In this document: positions 1 to 11,977 of the stretch, one piece after another | How positions within the stretch are numbered: position 1 is the stretch's first letter | How the letters are laid out: each line of letters starts with the position of its first letter | Assembly: GCF_020379485.1 (NCBI RefSeq) | Contig: NC_063446.1 | Coordinates: 13,997,597 to 14,061,596, forward strand | Source: Brassica napus | Taxonomy: Eukaryota; Streptophyta; Magnoliopsida; Brassicales; Brassicaceae | Direction: 5' to 3' | DNA length: 64,000 bases | The notes under the pieces: generated by a model | Told to the model about the DNA's origin: nothing | Databases searched by the model: none | What the model saw: only the letters and a program-made list of their open reading frames with translations | Position numbers and translations under genes: made by a program

Positions 1-1
1 C

Positions 2-397
<396 letters not shown>

Positions 398-1340
398 CTT
401 CTTTGCTCGGCGGCTGCGACTACGACTCCTCCTCTTCTCGTGAGCTGTGTGCGTCTGCTGCTAGGGTTACTCTGCTGCTCGTCGACGAGTGATTTGATTA
501 TTTACAGTGGAGATTTACTTTTTGGGCTTTGAAATATAAGTGGGCTTGGGTTTTATCGATCCCCATCCGTATTAATGAGGATTTTCAAACTAAATAAATA
601 AAAACTAATTTGAACCGTTGACTTGACTTAAAAGTCATCTTTTTATTGGTAGTATAGATTCTATTTGTACCGGTGATGGAAAAACTTGCACACACAAACT
701 ATTTACAAGAGTAAAGAATTACAAGAAAATGTAATTTATTGTTGTTCCTTGTGGTAGTGTGGTGCGAAAAGTTTATCCACGAAATTGTTCATCAATTTAT
801 ATTTGTTAAATGTAGTTTACTATTATTTATAATTGAAATGATATGGTGATATACCCAATGTTAAAAAAAAATTGAGAAGTACCATACATATTGTCCACAA
901 ATTTTTCAATTTTTTTGATGTGGGATACTCTAATTAATACATCCCCTCACGTTTGTAGGACTGAACATCTCCAGTTGTGCATCAATCTAAAGATTTTAAA
1001 ACCTGGTTTTTGATATTATATTAGTAGGCTCAGATCACATTCAAATGAGTTAAAGATTGCAACATATTTATGATGATAATTTTACTAAAAGGCTAAGAGA
1101 TTTTGGATTACAAGGAAAAACAAAGTATGCCAAAAGGCTAAATTCAATAAAAGATGTAAAAGCAAATGAAAAACCTTTGCTCTTTGTAGGCAATCAGTAA
1201 ACCAACAGTTCGTAAAAAAAAAAGAGAAAAAAAAAAAGCTAAGCTATGGCGGGTGTGATTTTTTTTTTGACAAAAGACTTGGTGGGTGTGTTTACGGAGC
1301 CACCTCAACAATATGCAGCCACGTGAGCACAGAAAAAGGT
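398..1340. other. Intergenic, RPS26 promoter to EXPA8 3' side
   Basis: Apart from the RPS26 promoter motifs, this AT-rich stretch shows no coding region. Around 1240-1300 a T-run lies between the similar strings ggcgggtgtg and ggtgggtgtg. That may be a tiny retroposon footprint, but it is weak. Confidence 0.5.
455..560 (-). promoter_or_regulatory. Ribosomal-protein promoter motifs (telo-box, site II)
   Basis: Just upstream of the RPS26 start, AACCCTAG (telo-box) reads on the minus strand at 468-461. Two TGGGCT/AGCCCA site II-type motifs lie near 523 and 542. This pairing is known from plant ribosomal-protein promoters, where TCP and telo-box factors act. Function here is inferred from the motifs. 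Confidence 0.55.
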
Positions 1341-2825
1341 TTAGAATTGACCGCCTTGGTAGGTTTGTCCAAACTGCCAATTTGAAGGAGCCACGTCATT
1401 GCTAATGACGGTGCGACCATCGCTGGTAGTGACCTGGAACGAGAGGCTTTGGTCGTTGAGGTAAGAGTTGCTCTGCCAGTTCTGTCCCCAGTTCCTAGAC
1501 ATAGCTTGCCACGACCCTGTCTTTGAGCCTCTTATCGAGACCGCGTGGACGTCTCCTGATCCTCCTACGTTCGAGATCAGAACTAGGTTGAAGTATGAGT
1601 GTCCGTTGATCGTAAATCTTATCCCTCCTTTTTTCATACACGGTACTCTGCATTTATACACCATTGAAAACAACATAACTCATTAGCTTAGTTCAACGTT
1701 TAAGAAATAGCTCGATGGTAATTAATTAGTTACTTTTTATAGGACTTGCTCATTGACGAAACTATATGAACCTAGATGCTAACAAATTATTTATTATTTA
1801 TTTATTATATTTACATTAAATATTTGATAAAATATAAAAAGTTAGATATATATGCAAAAATCAGACAAACTGTGAACCAACACTAAAAATAAAGTTGGAA
1901 GAGAAAAATGACCACTTAATTGCAGATAAATTGATGGGGAAGAAGATATAATTAATTCAGTCAAAAAAAAAGATATAACTAAATTAATCGTAATCTTTTT
2001 TTTTTTTACTTTGTTTAACTATTTAACTTAATTTAATTGGTTTAGACTGATCTAGTATGATTTTACTCTTTTAAAACGACTTTTAAGAAAATTGTTTCAT
2101 CAACAATTAATTTACCATTACCTAAATCTGTTTTTAGAACATTGTTAATGTTTTAACTGTTTGTTTTGCAATGGTTAAGCATGTTTTTTTTTGCAATGGT
2201 TTAGTAGGTTACTTGCCTTTCAAGTTATAAGTACAAGTATAACTCACCTTCGAAAAGAGACGGGGACAATGCCTGCTCGGTACTGAGCAATTTTGAGAAA
2301 AGCTGGTTCGGCAAGGTCAAAATGCTGAAGAGGAGGATTGCACCATCCACCATTATCGTTGGAGAGGCCAAGGTTCGGTGGACAAAAGTTAGTAGCTGTG
2401 ACGGTGATAGTAGAACCTAGACACCATCTTGGGTCATCGTTGCACTTCATCTCGTAGCACGCACCGCACGTGAGTCCGTTGTTGAATAAAGCCGTGCTAA
2501 GAGCCGCCGTATTGGTCCCGTAATCTTGGCTATACAGATTACCATAGCCACAAGCTCCGCCTGATCATATTTAGATACGTTTACGTGTTAGCTAACAAAC
2601 GCATGAAAAAAGACACAAGATTATAGCTAACATGCGTGTTTGTTGTTATTGGTCATGACTCATGAGCATACCCATTGTGCCGGAAGCGTCGGCGCCACCG
2701 TAGAACGTGGCGTGACCACCTTGCCAACCCCCATCGTCTCCGTGAGCTGCGTGGAGAGAGAATAATAAAGTGAGTATGGATAAGATTGAGATTATAGAAT
2801 ATTTGGAGTCTGATGTAGTATCCAT
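1341..2825 (-). CDS. EXPA8: Alpha-expansin (EXPA8 orthologue)
   Basis: Secreted wall-loosening protein that weakens cellulose-xyloglucan contacts without hydrolysis. Exons are 2825-2672, 2560-2248 and 1647-1341; the GT-AG junctions keep frame and give 257 residues, normal for the family. Residues 1-28 look like a signal peptide with a hydrophobic [13 protein letters not shown] core. The mature part opens with [13 protein letters not shown]. The double-psi barrel (GH45-like) domain has the conserved cysteines, the HFD motif at 131-133 and the SFRRVPC junction. The C-terminal CBM63 domain carries the surface tryptophans ([13 protein letters not shown]) and ends in YQGGQF. It lies beside RPS26 as in Arabidopsis At2g40610. 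The gene appears intact. Confidence 0.95.
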
Positions 2826-2954
2826 TTTAATTTTAATTTGTTTTTGTTTTGTGGAGCCTAGACTTTGAAAGTTTGGGGGTTGGTTAATTCAGTTTTGAGT
2901 ATCTGATTTTTTTTGGTGAGAATCGTGATACTGATATGGGATCAAACGTGGAGG

Positions 2955-2975
2955 GACTGAGTATATATAGGAGTT
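2955..2975 (-). promoter_or_regulatory. EXPA8 TATA box
   Basis: TATATATA at about 2962-2969 reads on the minus strand roughly 135 bp upstream of the EXPA8 ATG, a normal spacing for a TATA promoter with a short 5' UTR. Confidence 0.5.
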
Positions 2976-3742
2976 TTGGACTTTATAATAATGGCAAGAG
3001 ATACTATTAATAAAAGTGGTGTGTCGACTAAGTATATTGATTAGGCAGTCATATACTTATGCCAATTTGCGAGAGAATTGCGCCTAATACTTCTCGTTAA
3101 GTCCCAATGTATCTCATCAATTTCTGGTATGTATCCAATGATGATATAGTTTTTTTCGTAAATTGAGCATAAAATTCAAGATATGGCCAAATGGGTAACT
3201 TGTTTGGATAACTAGTAGTAAAGTCAAAAATGTAGGCCAACGTTATTCTTGAGAATAGTCATAACTGTTTTTGATTTTCTAGTATTTGTTTGAGATAAGT
3301 TTTTTATTTGTATCGTATAATATTTGTGGACAACAAATTAAACAGTCAAGATAATAAAACTGTATGTATGTATGATATTATAAGATCAGGGGGGACTTTG
3401 AAGGTTGTGGCCACATGCAAATGTTGCGGTTAGACCAACTACGATTCCTAATCAAGTGGCCCCTACTTGCACATGCTTCTAAACACAAGCCTTGTTCATT
3501 TGTCTCTTATTTTAAGTTGGTCATATGATCTTATCTCTTGTTTTTGAAGGTAGTTAACAAAATTCCTTTATATTTACAAGACGTTGTAACTAGTGTCATC
3601 GGTATGTCCAACCTACTCTTATGAAAATATTACAGGATTAAAATGTTTATGTTGTAATTTTCTTTTGCTATTGATGCAGTTACCTCTTTAAAACTAACGT
3701 GAATACATTGGAATATGGAAGTAGTTCACTTTATAATATGAT
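2976..3742. other. EXPA8 upstream region
   Basis: AT-rich non-coding DNA between the EXPA8 promoter and the foldback element. No ORF or repeat boundary is recognised. Confidence 0.5.
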
Positions 3743-4328
3743 TTATTCTTAGGTTCACCAACCAATAGGATTTCATTATTTCAAATTCGATATCTTTTAT
3801 AAAAGAAAACAAAATATTGTCAAATTATATTATGTTTTTAAAATTAAAAGGTAAAAAAAAAGTAGTAGTAATTAAAAATATATATTTTAAAGTCGTCAAC
3901 AAAACACTAATCCATAAAACCTAATCCCTAGACCCGAAATCCTTGGATAAATCCTAAACCCTTGGATAAATCCTAAACTCTAAATCAAAATCACCAAACA
4001 CTAAAACACTCAAGTGTTTATGGTTTAGGATTTAGAGTTTAGTGTTTTTTTTATTTAGAATTTAGGATTTATCCAAGGGTTTAGGGTTTACCCAAGGGTT
4101 TAGGGTTTAGGGATTAGGATTTAGGGTTTAGTGTTTTGCCGGCGATGTTAAAAATATATATTTTTTAATTCTTTTTTCTGTAACTACTATTTTTTTTAAC
4201 TTTTTTTTAAAACATAATATAACTTGACAATATTTTATTTTCTTTTTTAAAAGATATCAAATTTGAAATAATGAAATCCTATTGGTGAACCTTTAGGTTC
4301 ACCTTAGGGGGTGAATCCAAGAATAACT
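3743..4328. mobile_element. Foldback (long-TIR) MITE with telomere-like core
   Basis: Two arms of about 250 bp are inverted copies. The left arm contains ggttcaccaaccaatagg, and the right arm contains its partner cctattggtgaacc. The match continues through gatatcttttataaaag, tattgtcaaattatatta and the central cctaaaccctt-type strings. The innermost arms are runs of ttagggttt/aaacccta-like heptamers, resembling plant telomere repeats. The left tip lacks about 25 bp present on the right (the ggattcaccccct block). There is no ORF, so it is a non-autonomous element whose transcript would form a long hairpin. Superfamily not assigned. Confidence 0.75.
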
Positions 4329-4563
4329 CAATATGATATTAGATGGTGGGGATTACCATGATGAATTTAGGGTTCAAGACTAAACTCTAGTCTAATTTCA
4401 GCCGGTTTAACTCGCCGGTCAATTTTGATAGACAAGTTTATCGGGAAAATTATCTACTGGTTTTCAACTGAGCTACTCAAGGTTCAGTACGTTTTCGTTG
4501 GCATGCAGTCAGAGTAGATACTAGTGATTTATATGCATCATTCCATTCTTAAATTGACTAAAC

Positions 4564-4935
4564 TGTTATGAAATAACTTATAATTTATAGTATCGAGAAA
4601 TTTAAATAAGAGTAGAATTTAATATCCGTAGAAAGCAAATAACACTAGTATAAAGGAGAGAGTTTATTATAAGAAGGAAGAAGAAAATGTAATGATTCTT
4701 TGATTATAATTGTTCTTGTTTTTGGTGTACAAAAGAGTGAGATGAGTGATGGTATTTATAGTCAACAACAATACATAAAATAACAAAGATGGTGTTTAAT
4801 TTGGTAAATGAGTGGGTGATCATAGTGCTTGATGAGTATATGATCATAGTGCTTGAGTTGGTAAAGGAGTGGATGATCATAGTGCTTGAGTTTGGTAAAG
4901 AAGTGGATGATCATTTCAATGCTTATCTTATAACA
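4564..4935 (-). repeat. LTR of a decayed Copia-type element, with internal tandem repeat
   Basis: Starts TGTTATG and ends TATAACA. Its start resembles the LTR of the Copia at 54 kb (shared ttaaataag and atatccgtagaa-like strings). Immediately inside is a pyrimidine-rich PPT complement (ctccccttt) and a segment nearly identical to the 3' internal end of the 54-kb Copia (tgcctcgttaaaaacct). The LTR has an expanded block: gatcatagtgcttga occurs at 4818, 4842 and 4875. Orientation is minus, so this is the 3' LTR. The partner LTR is not visible and probably lies in the N gap. Confidence 0.7.
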
Positions 4936-7900
4936 CTCCCCTTTGATCATCCATCTTGTATTACGTGGTGCCTCGTTAAAAACCTAGTCATGGAAAACCC
5001 AATGGGAAAAACCGTAGTAAAAGTAAAAAGAGTACAACTACGTAAGCTCTCCCTCGAATGAGTAGTCATAGAACCTTTAGAACAATGATAGATTTTCATC
5101 TCTCAAATTGTAACATTCTCTTTGGGTGTCTATCTTTTGTATGTTCTTTGTTGCCTCGTTAAAACCTTGTCATGGAAAAACCCAATGGGATAAAAAAAAA
5201 CCATGATAAGGAAAAAGAGTACAACCACACTAACTATCATATTTCTTTCCCTGGAAACAATATCTTCAGGATATGCATTCCAATCAACTCTCTTCAGAGA
5301 ATTAAGCTTAAAAGAATAAACTCTATTCATTTCTATTATGATATCTAGGGCCTTTAGACTTCTTGTCTATAATTCTCTTTTGACTTAGACAATAGTTTAT
5401 TGGTCTATTTGGATTTCAAACAAAATTTCTTACATATAATCGTATAGAAATTCGTCTCGTACATACGAATTATTCATTTGTAACTATAGAAGTTACTATT
5501 ATGATTTTCTTTCTTTTCATATGAAATTACATCTTTCAGTAATGAAAAAGATTAATAATTTTCTTAAATAACACTCTTACGTATGGTATTTCAGGACCAA
5601 ACATATACGAGCGTCTTAAATAAAATACTTTAAGGATCTTTATGATAACATCTCAGTTTTAGATCTCCAGTTTAGAATACATAAAAACAATATAGTATTG
5701 TCAAGAGTTTTCTTTCAAAATATAATTTTTCTATAACTCTTCAGGAGTTTTGATTATATTCAAATCATGATTCTATTGATTTATAATCTCTTGATAAATA
5801 CAAATAGATACATTTGTTAACCTTATAATATTTCATATATCCCATAAAATAGTTTGTTTCAATTCGATCGAATATGCAGAGTTCCCGGGAACATGATTTT
5901 GATATCATCAATCCTTTATGGATTATACTTTCAGGGATTAACATTTTTCAAGTGGATTGTTTTATTCAAGTTCTTCCTTTATTACCAGACTATAAGGAAC
6001 TTGAAACTAGTTGCATCTATCATATGAAATTATGTCTCTTCACAATCAATTTCATATTGATCTTTCTTTGTGTGCAACGGTTCATTTACATCTCACTTGT
6101 TTTACACCTTTTAGTGTATGGACTACTGGTCCAAATACTTCTCTATTTCACAAGAAGTTTATATCTTTGTCTATTGCATCTTTCTGATTTGGCCAATCAT
6201 TTCTTTGTGTACACTTTTCAATAGACTTTCTTTCATGATCCTCTTTCTCATTTATTATATCAACTGCTACTTTGCATGTATAATATCATCGACGTCAATT
6301 TTCTTATCGGTTCCATTTTGTTTCATACATGACATAACTTATTGAGATCTCTTCATTTGTCTCAGGTACCTGAATTTTCGTCAGTCATGTTTAATTTCTC
6401 TTGGAGATCATACAAAACTATATTGCCTCGTTTTGACCATTATCAATATATGCTCCTTTTCATTTACGAGGATTTATCTTGGGAACCAATCTGTTTACCA
6501 CGCTGCAGGCGTGACTAGCAGTTTGATAATTTTCTTGTAGAACATTTATTCTTATTGGAGCATTTACAGCTGGTATATGTGACTTGATCACTATATTTAT
6601 ATGGGTCGTGTCTGGCAACTGCTTTAGTAAGTTTTGAAATGAATTATCTTTTGGACTTCTATTTCACATTGTGTTTAGCCCGAGGATCAATGATAATTCA
6701 TTTCAACTTATTTTCTTTTCCAGCTGTTTATTTTCTCCCCCTTATGTTGGAAGTACTAACTCACTTTTAGAATTCATGTATAGCCTTACTTATGTTTTTC
6801 GGGGATGGCTCTGGATTCTTAAGTGTCAATAGAGATTTATATCCAACATATATTTCCAACCTCATTTCAAAACACATCTCCATTTGAAGCTGTGTGGCGG
6901 AGCAACATCCAACATTCTTAGATGAAAATGATTGGTTTCTGATCCTAGACCAATGATGGGGAGAACTAGTGAATATTTATTGGCTTGATGCGAACCAGTG
7001 TTGCTCAAAATGTTTAGCACTTATCTCAGTGAATGTGGTATAGTCTTTAAAGACTTTAAAAAGTGAATTCACCAATATTATAAAAATGCATAGTGGGTGA
7101 TCAGTCCACTAACATCTTCGTTATTTATGCCAATATCTTATTTTGGCTGGTGAAAACCATATTACCCTTTTATCTTATGGGTAAGCAACATATGTCAAAT
7201 CATTTGGAAGAATCTTTGGGTTCTTATATGACTATGCATATGACCTATATATTCGCATTATTAATGAACCAAAATGGTCTAACTGATTCATGCCAAATGT
7301 AAACTTCTAGTTTACTATACATTTATCTTCATTATACTAATCTTTGTGTAGTACAATATATAAGAGGCTGTAGATATTTTCTCTAAAATACTTATACTGC
7401 TTTGAGAATTATTTCTGATTGAAATGTATATATCATTTCGTTTGCTTATTGTCTCAACATAAGTGTCTCAAAATCTCATGGATTTACTTTGAGAAAAATT
7501 CATCAATCTTAGTTTTAGTGTAAACATAATCTTCTGGATGTTTGACTTATCATAAAAAGTGAGATTCTTTAACTCTTCCCCTCGAGATGATAATACTACA
7601 GGTTTATCAATCTCGAATGTATCTCATTTTCTTAATCAACACTATATCCTACATGGGTTATGTATTTTTCGTAGATCCTTTTAACTTTTGATACTTATAA
7701 AAATACAATACCTTAAGAACTTTAAATTGCATTCTTAAAAACTTTAAATTGAATTTTTATGTGCAGTAATACTATGTACACTTCTGGAGCATCATATAGA
7801 TCCTCTTTTTAAGCATTCTATAAGTTTTTACTACCTTGTATTGTACACACAATAAATTTTCTTTCATCTTCAGATGAATTCATAATTTCTTTTCTTTATT

Positions 7901-8977
7901 ACCATGTTTATTTTCTCAACTTTAAGTGAGAGTATGAGTTCTATAAAGAAACTCTTTGGACCTTGACCTCATTTATGCTTACGTCTAAAACCACTTTTAT
8001 GTTCATTTTCTTGACCAATGCTCACGTTTAAAAGGGTATAAATGTCATATTCTCTTCAGGAGAATGAATCATAATCAACTAGACGTGATTTATCAATAGA
8101 TATTTTTCATATATATGCATCATAAAAAATTTATTGAAGAAATTTTACTTTTAAACTTAACATCCAACATAGTTGGCTTTATTTACAGACTTTAGGTCTT
8201 GTAATCTTTAAATGCAACATACAAAATGAGCTTTAGGTAATCACTTCAGGTGATAATACATTTTTTATATATATTATTCTCCAAAACTTATGGATCTTTT
8301 AGATTGAAGCTTTAAACTTAAAATCCTCAATATAAATGGTAATAAAATCAAAATATTTCAAATATATATAAATATGTATTAACAAAGGTGTCTTATTATA
8401 TCAGAAAATAAATAAGACTTTCATAGTAATTATTATATAGACTATATTATTACTCTCATGCTTTTTAACAAAGTTTAACCTATCAATCAATTTAATGAAC
8501 AAATTTATATCACTGCCAACTTCATGCAAATTGATTTATCTAATCAAGTTTGTTAAACTTGTATATAAAGCATAAAATACTTATCTTATAAACAGAAGTA
8601 TATCGGCGATGAAAGTTTCAGCTGTTCACGTTTCTGAATTGGCTGATAACTTGTACATATCTTTCCGAGAGAATACACAATCCTGAAAACTTTAAATTTT
8701 GCTCATATAAACATGGCCATTACATTAGTAAATATCAACATATAATCCAAATTCTTTTATGATATTAGACCAAAGACTAATCGACTACAAAACTAACCGA
8801 TTACAAATAATTTCTTTTATGATGTTAGACCATGAATCATAAAGTATGTTTCCTTAATACCATTAAACCATGAAGCATATTAAAGTATAATAAGCAAAAT
8901 TTAATTCATCAAATAACTATTATTCTTACATATAGACAAGCGTTGATATATATATATATATCATCGTCTAAAATGAC

Positions 8978-9008
<31 letters not shown>

Positions 9009-9331
9009 TTTTTAGAATTTCGCAATTTTAAAATGAACCATTTATTATGAACTTCATAATTTAAAAACCGTTTACATTAATCATGCAAGCAATTACAAGG
9101 AGAAGCGATGTAAAGAAAATTAAACCGATATTCATCTTAAATTCACCCGGAGTAAATTCTCCAAATAATAAACCATAAATAGAAACACAAATAAAAATGG
9201 CACATAAAAACAAAAGTGTGCGAATCATCTTTCTTGAAATGAAAAAATCGGAGGAGAGCGACTTGAATTTTTTTTTTTTTTTTTTTTTTGAGAGAAGATG
9301 AAATGTTTTGGATGATGAAATGGAGTGAAAA
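4936..9331 (-). mobile_element. Internal region of non-autonomous Copia-type element
   Basis: Runs from the PPT side of the 4564-4935 LTR to the assembly gap. No gag, protease, integrase or RT reading frame survives; only short chance ORFs occur. The last 260 bp (about 9070-9331) are nearly identical to the leader of the Copia at 59,738-59,981, which places the 5' LTR just beyond, inside the gap. The middle does not look like decayed Copia pol. This could be a large non-autonomous derivative that keeps leader, LTRs and PPT, or a very old degenerate copy. A TA microsatellite lies at 8940-9000. Confidence 0.6.
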
Positions 9332-10331
9332 NNNNNNNNNNNNNNNNNNNNNNNNNNNNNNNNNNNNNNNNNNNNNNNNNNNNNNNNNNNNNNNNNNNNN
9401 NNNNNNNNNNNNNNNNNNNNNNNNNNNNNNNNNNNNNNNNNNNNNNNNNNNNNNNNNNNNNNNNNNNNNNNNNNNNNNNNNNNNNNNNNNNNNNNNNNNN
9501 NNNNNNNNNNNNNNNNNNNNNNNNNNNNNNNNNNNNNNNNNNNNNNNNNNNNNNNNNNNNNNNNNNNNNNNNNNNNNNNNNNNNNNNNNNNNNNNNNNNN
9601 NNNNNNNNNNNNNNNNNNNNNNNNNNNNNNNNNNNNNNNNNNNNNNNNNNNNNNNNNNNNNNNNNNNNNNNNNNNNNNNNNNNNNNNNNNNNNNNNNNNN
9701 NNNNNNNNNNNNNNNNNNNNNNNNNNNNNNNNNNNNNNNNNNNNNNNNNNNNNNNNNNNNNNNNNNNNNNNNNNNNNNNNNNNNNNNNNNNNNNNNNNNN
9801 NNNNNNNNNNNNNNNNNNNNNNNNNNNNNNNNNNNNNNNNNNNNNNNNNNNNNNNNNNNNNNNNNNNNNNNNNNNNNNNNNNNNNNNNNNNNNNNNNNNN
9901 NNNNNNNNNNNNNNNNNNNNNNNNNNNNNNNNNNNNNNNNNNNNNNNNNNNNNNNNNNNNNNNNNNNNNNNNNNNNNNNNNNNNNNNNNNNNNNNNNNNN
10001 NNNNNNNNNNNNNNNNNNNNNNNNNNNNNNNNNNNNNNNNNNNNNNNNNNNNNNNNNNNNNNNNNNNNNNNNNNNNNNNNNNNNNNNNNNNNNNNNNNNN
10101 NNNNNNNNNNNNNNNNNNNNNNNNNNNNNNNNNNNNNNNNNNNNNNNNNNNNNNNNNNNNNNNNNNNNNNNNNNNNNNNNNNNNNNNNNNNNNNNNNNNN
10201 NNNNNNNNNNNNNNNNNNNNNNNNNNNNNNNNNNNNNNNNNNNNNNNNNNNNNNNNNNNNNNNNNNNNNNNNNNNNNNNNNNNNNNNNNNNNNNNNNNNN
10301 NNNNNNNNNNNNNNNNNNNNNNNNNNNNNNN
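9332..10331. other. Assembly gap (1000 N)
   Basis: Exactly 1000 unknown bases, a common placeholder, so the true length is unknown. It hides the 5' end of the Copia-type element to its left. Confidence 0.98.
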
Positions 10332-10399
10332 AATTATATCATGTCATTTATTCTCTTTATTCTTACACATACAACTACTTATCTAGACGTATTACAGTA

Positions 10400-10455
10400 T
10401 GAAAAATCCTTGGGTTCACCCCCTACGGTGAATATCTAGATTCACCGTGTTTGAG
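10400..10455. repeat. Terminal fragment related to the 3.7-kb foldback element
   Basis: ttgggttcaccccctacgg followed by a second gattcacc matches the reverse complement of the right tip of the foldback element (gggggtgaatccaag). Only the tip is seen; the rest may be in the gap. Confidence 0.45.
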
Positions 10456-11977
10456 TATTTGATGCTTAAGTGATACCAGAACTTTAACCTTCTATGTTAA
10501 CTGTAAATATATATGATCTTTCATGCAAAAAAGTTTTAACACTTATCTACTATATATATACAGACTATATAAAAAAATAATTTACCTTAATGTGTGTGCG
10601 CATACATGGATTTGTACCTAGATGTATATGTAGGCATACATATAGTAGCAGGCATGCCCACAAAATGTATAGAAAAGTACACGAAGCATGATCTCAGAAC
10701 TTTAAGCTACCATGTTAAGTGTAAATATGATCATTTTCTTACGATAATTAATTCATGTACAAAGTTATGTAGTCAAGAAACTAGTACGTAGTTGTATAGA
10801 AACTATAAGCATGTATATTCAACGAATGAATATTGCTATAATTTATTGAGAATCTTAAGACGGAAATCATATTCTCTAAGGACTGCATGCAAAAATGCCA
10901 CATAAACTATTACTCATCAAACTATTTATACAATTATACATGTGTAAACTACGTATGCATTTATTCAGAGGCATATGTATAAATGTATATATATAGTAAC
11001 TGATAAATGATTTGGTGATCTAGCGCTTCCTAAAAGAACTTATGAGTTTATGAGATCTACAGACATACCTGATTTGGTAAAAATCACTTCAACTTACAAT
11101 CCAAACCAAACAAAGATATTATCAACCACCGGTTAACAACAAAACAATAATCTAGAATAAGTAAAAAATGGCTGAGAACTTAAATGACTATGTGATCATA
11201 AAAAGTCAAACAATGCGAAAACATACCATACGTTTGTTCTATATATGTATTATAAATTGAATTATTATACCTTCTTCCATAGGTAGCTTCTATTTATTTT
11301 CTCTGCCCATAACCTGCAAAATCTCTTTAACCGAACAAAAATTACAAGAGTAACCAAACAAATAAAATAGGACCATTAGAGAGAGAAAAAGAGAGGCTTC
11401 TTTGGACCTGCCCATTAGCTTAGAATGTACCATGAAACACTTTGTCAGTGTAGCTAGGGAGATAGGCATAGAGAGTACAAATCATGAAATTTATAAGCTT
11501 TTTCCCACGCATGAGTTGCAAACTCAACCTATACTAAAATCTTATAAAAAGAAAAAGGTGATATTTTATTGACGAAATGCTATAGCTAAAGCCAAAAGGC
11601 AGTTCACAGTGCCAAGTAGTAATTAAGGCTAGTATAGAATTTATGAAGACGATGACTAAACAAAGATTCATAATGATAGTATGGGGATAGTTAGAGACAG
11701 TTTAAGACATGTGAACATGTTATTTTATGACAATCACATATATTTATATACGAAATGAAAAAGATGCGATTTCAACGTGGCGACAAAACCCTAGTGATGA
11801 ACATCAAGAAACATGTAGAAAACAAAACTCATAACCAAAAAACAAACAAACAATGAAGATCGTATTTTCTTCCCATTCACTAGCTGGGATGTAATTCCTT
11901 TTGGAAGATCAACTAATGAAATAAAATAAAGAGATATTAAAAAGAAGAGGATGATGAGACTCTTCATGGATTAAAGT
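10456..11977. other. Intergenic, downstream of NGA3
   Basis: AT-rich DNA without coding potential. A remnant of ARV1 (At1g01020), expected here by synteny, was not recognised. Bases 11,952-11,977 carry the displaced NGA3 C-terminal codons (see NGA3). Confidence 0.5.

Noticed and set aside
1230..1300. Possible tiny retroposon (T-run between similar 10-mers)
   Set aside because: Flanking strings differ and are short and GT-rich; not separable from chance.
3880..4140. Interstitial telomere
   Set aside because: The heptamers are degenerate and arranged as inverted arms of the foldback element, not a tandem array.
6118..6345. Hydrophobic ORFs in the decayed Copia-type interior
   Set aside because: Overlapping frames in AT-rich DNA, Phe/Ile/Leu-rich by composition; no domain.
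9288..10439. Long open frame of over 350 codons
   Set aside because: It consists of the N gap; unknown bases carry no stop codons.
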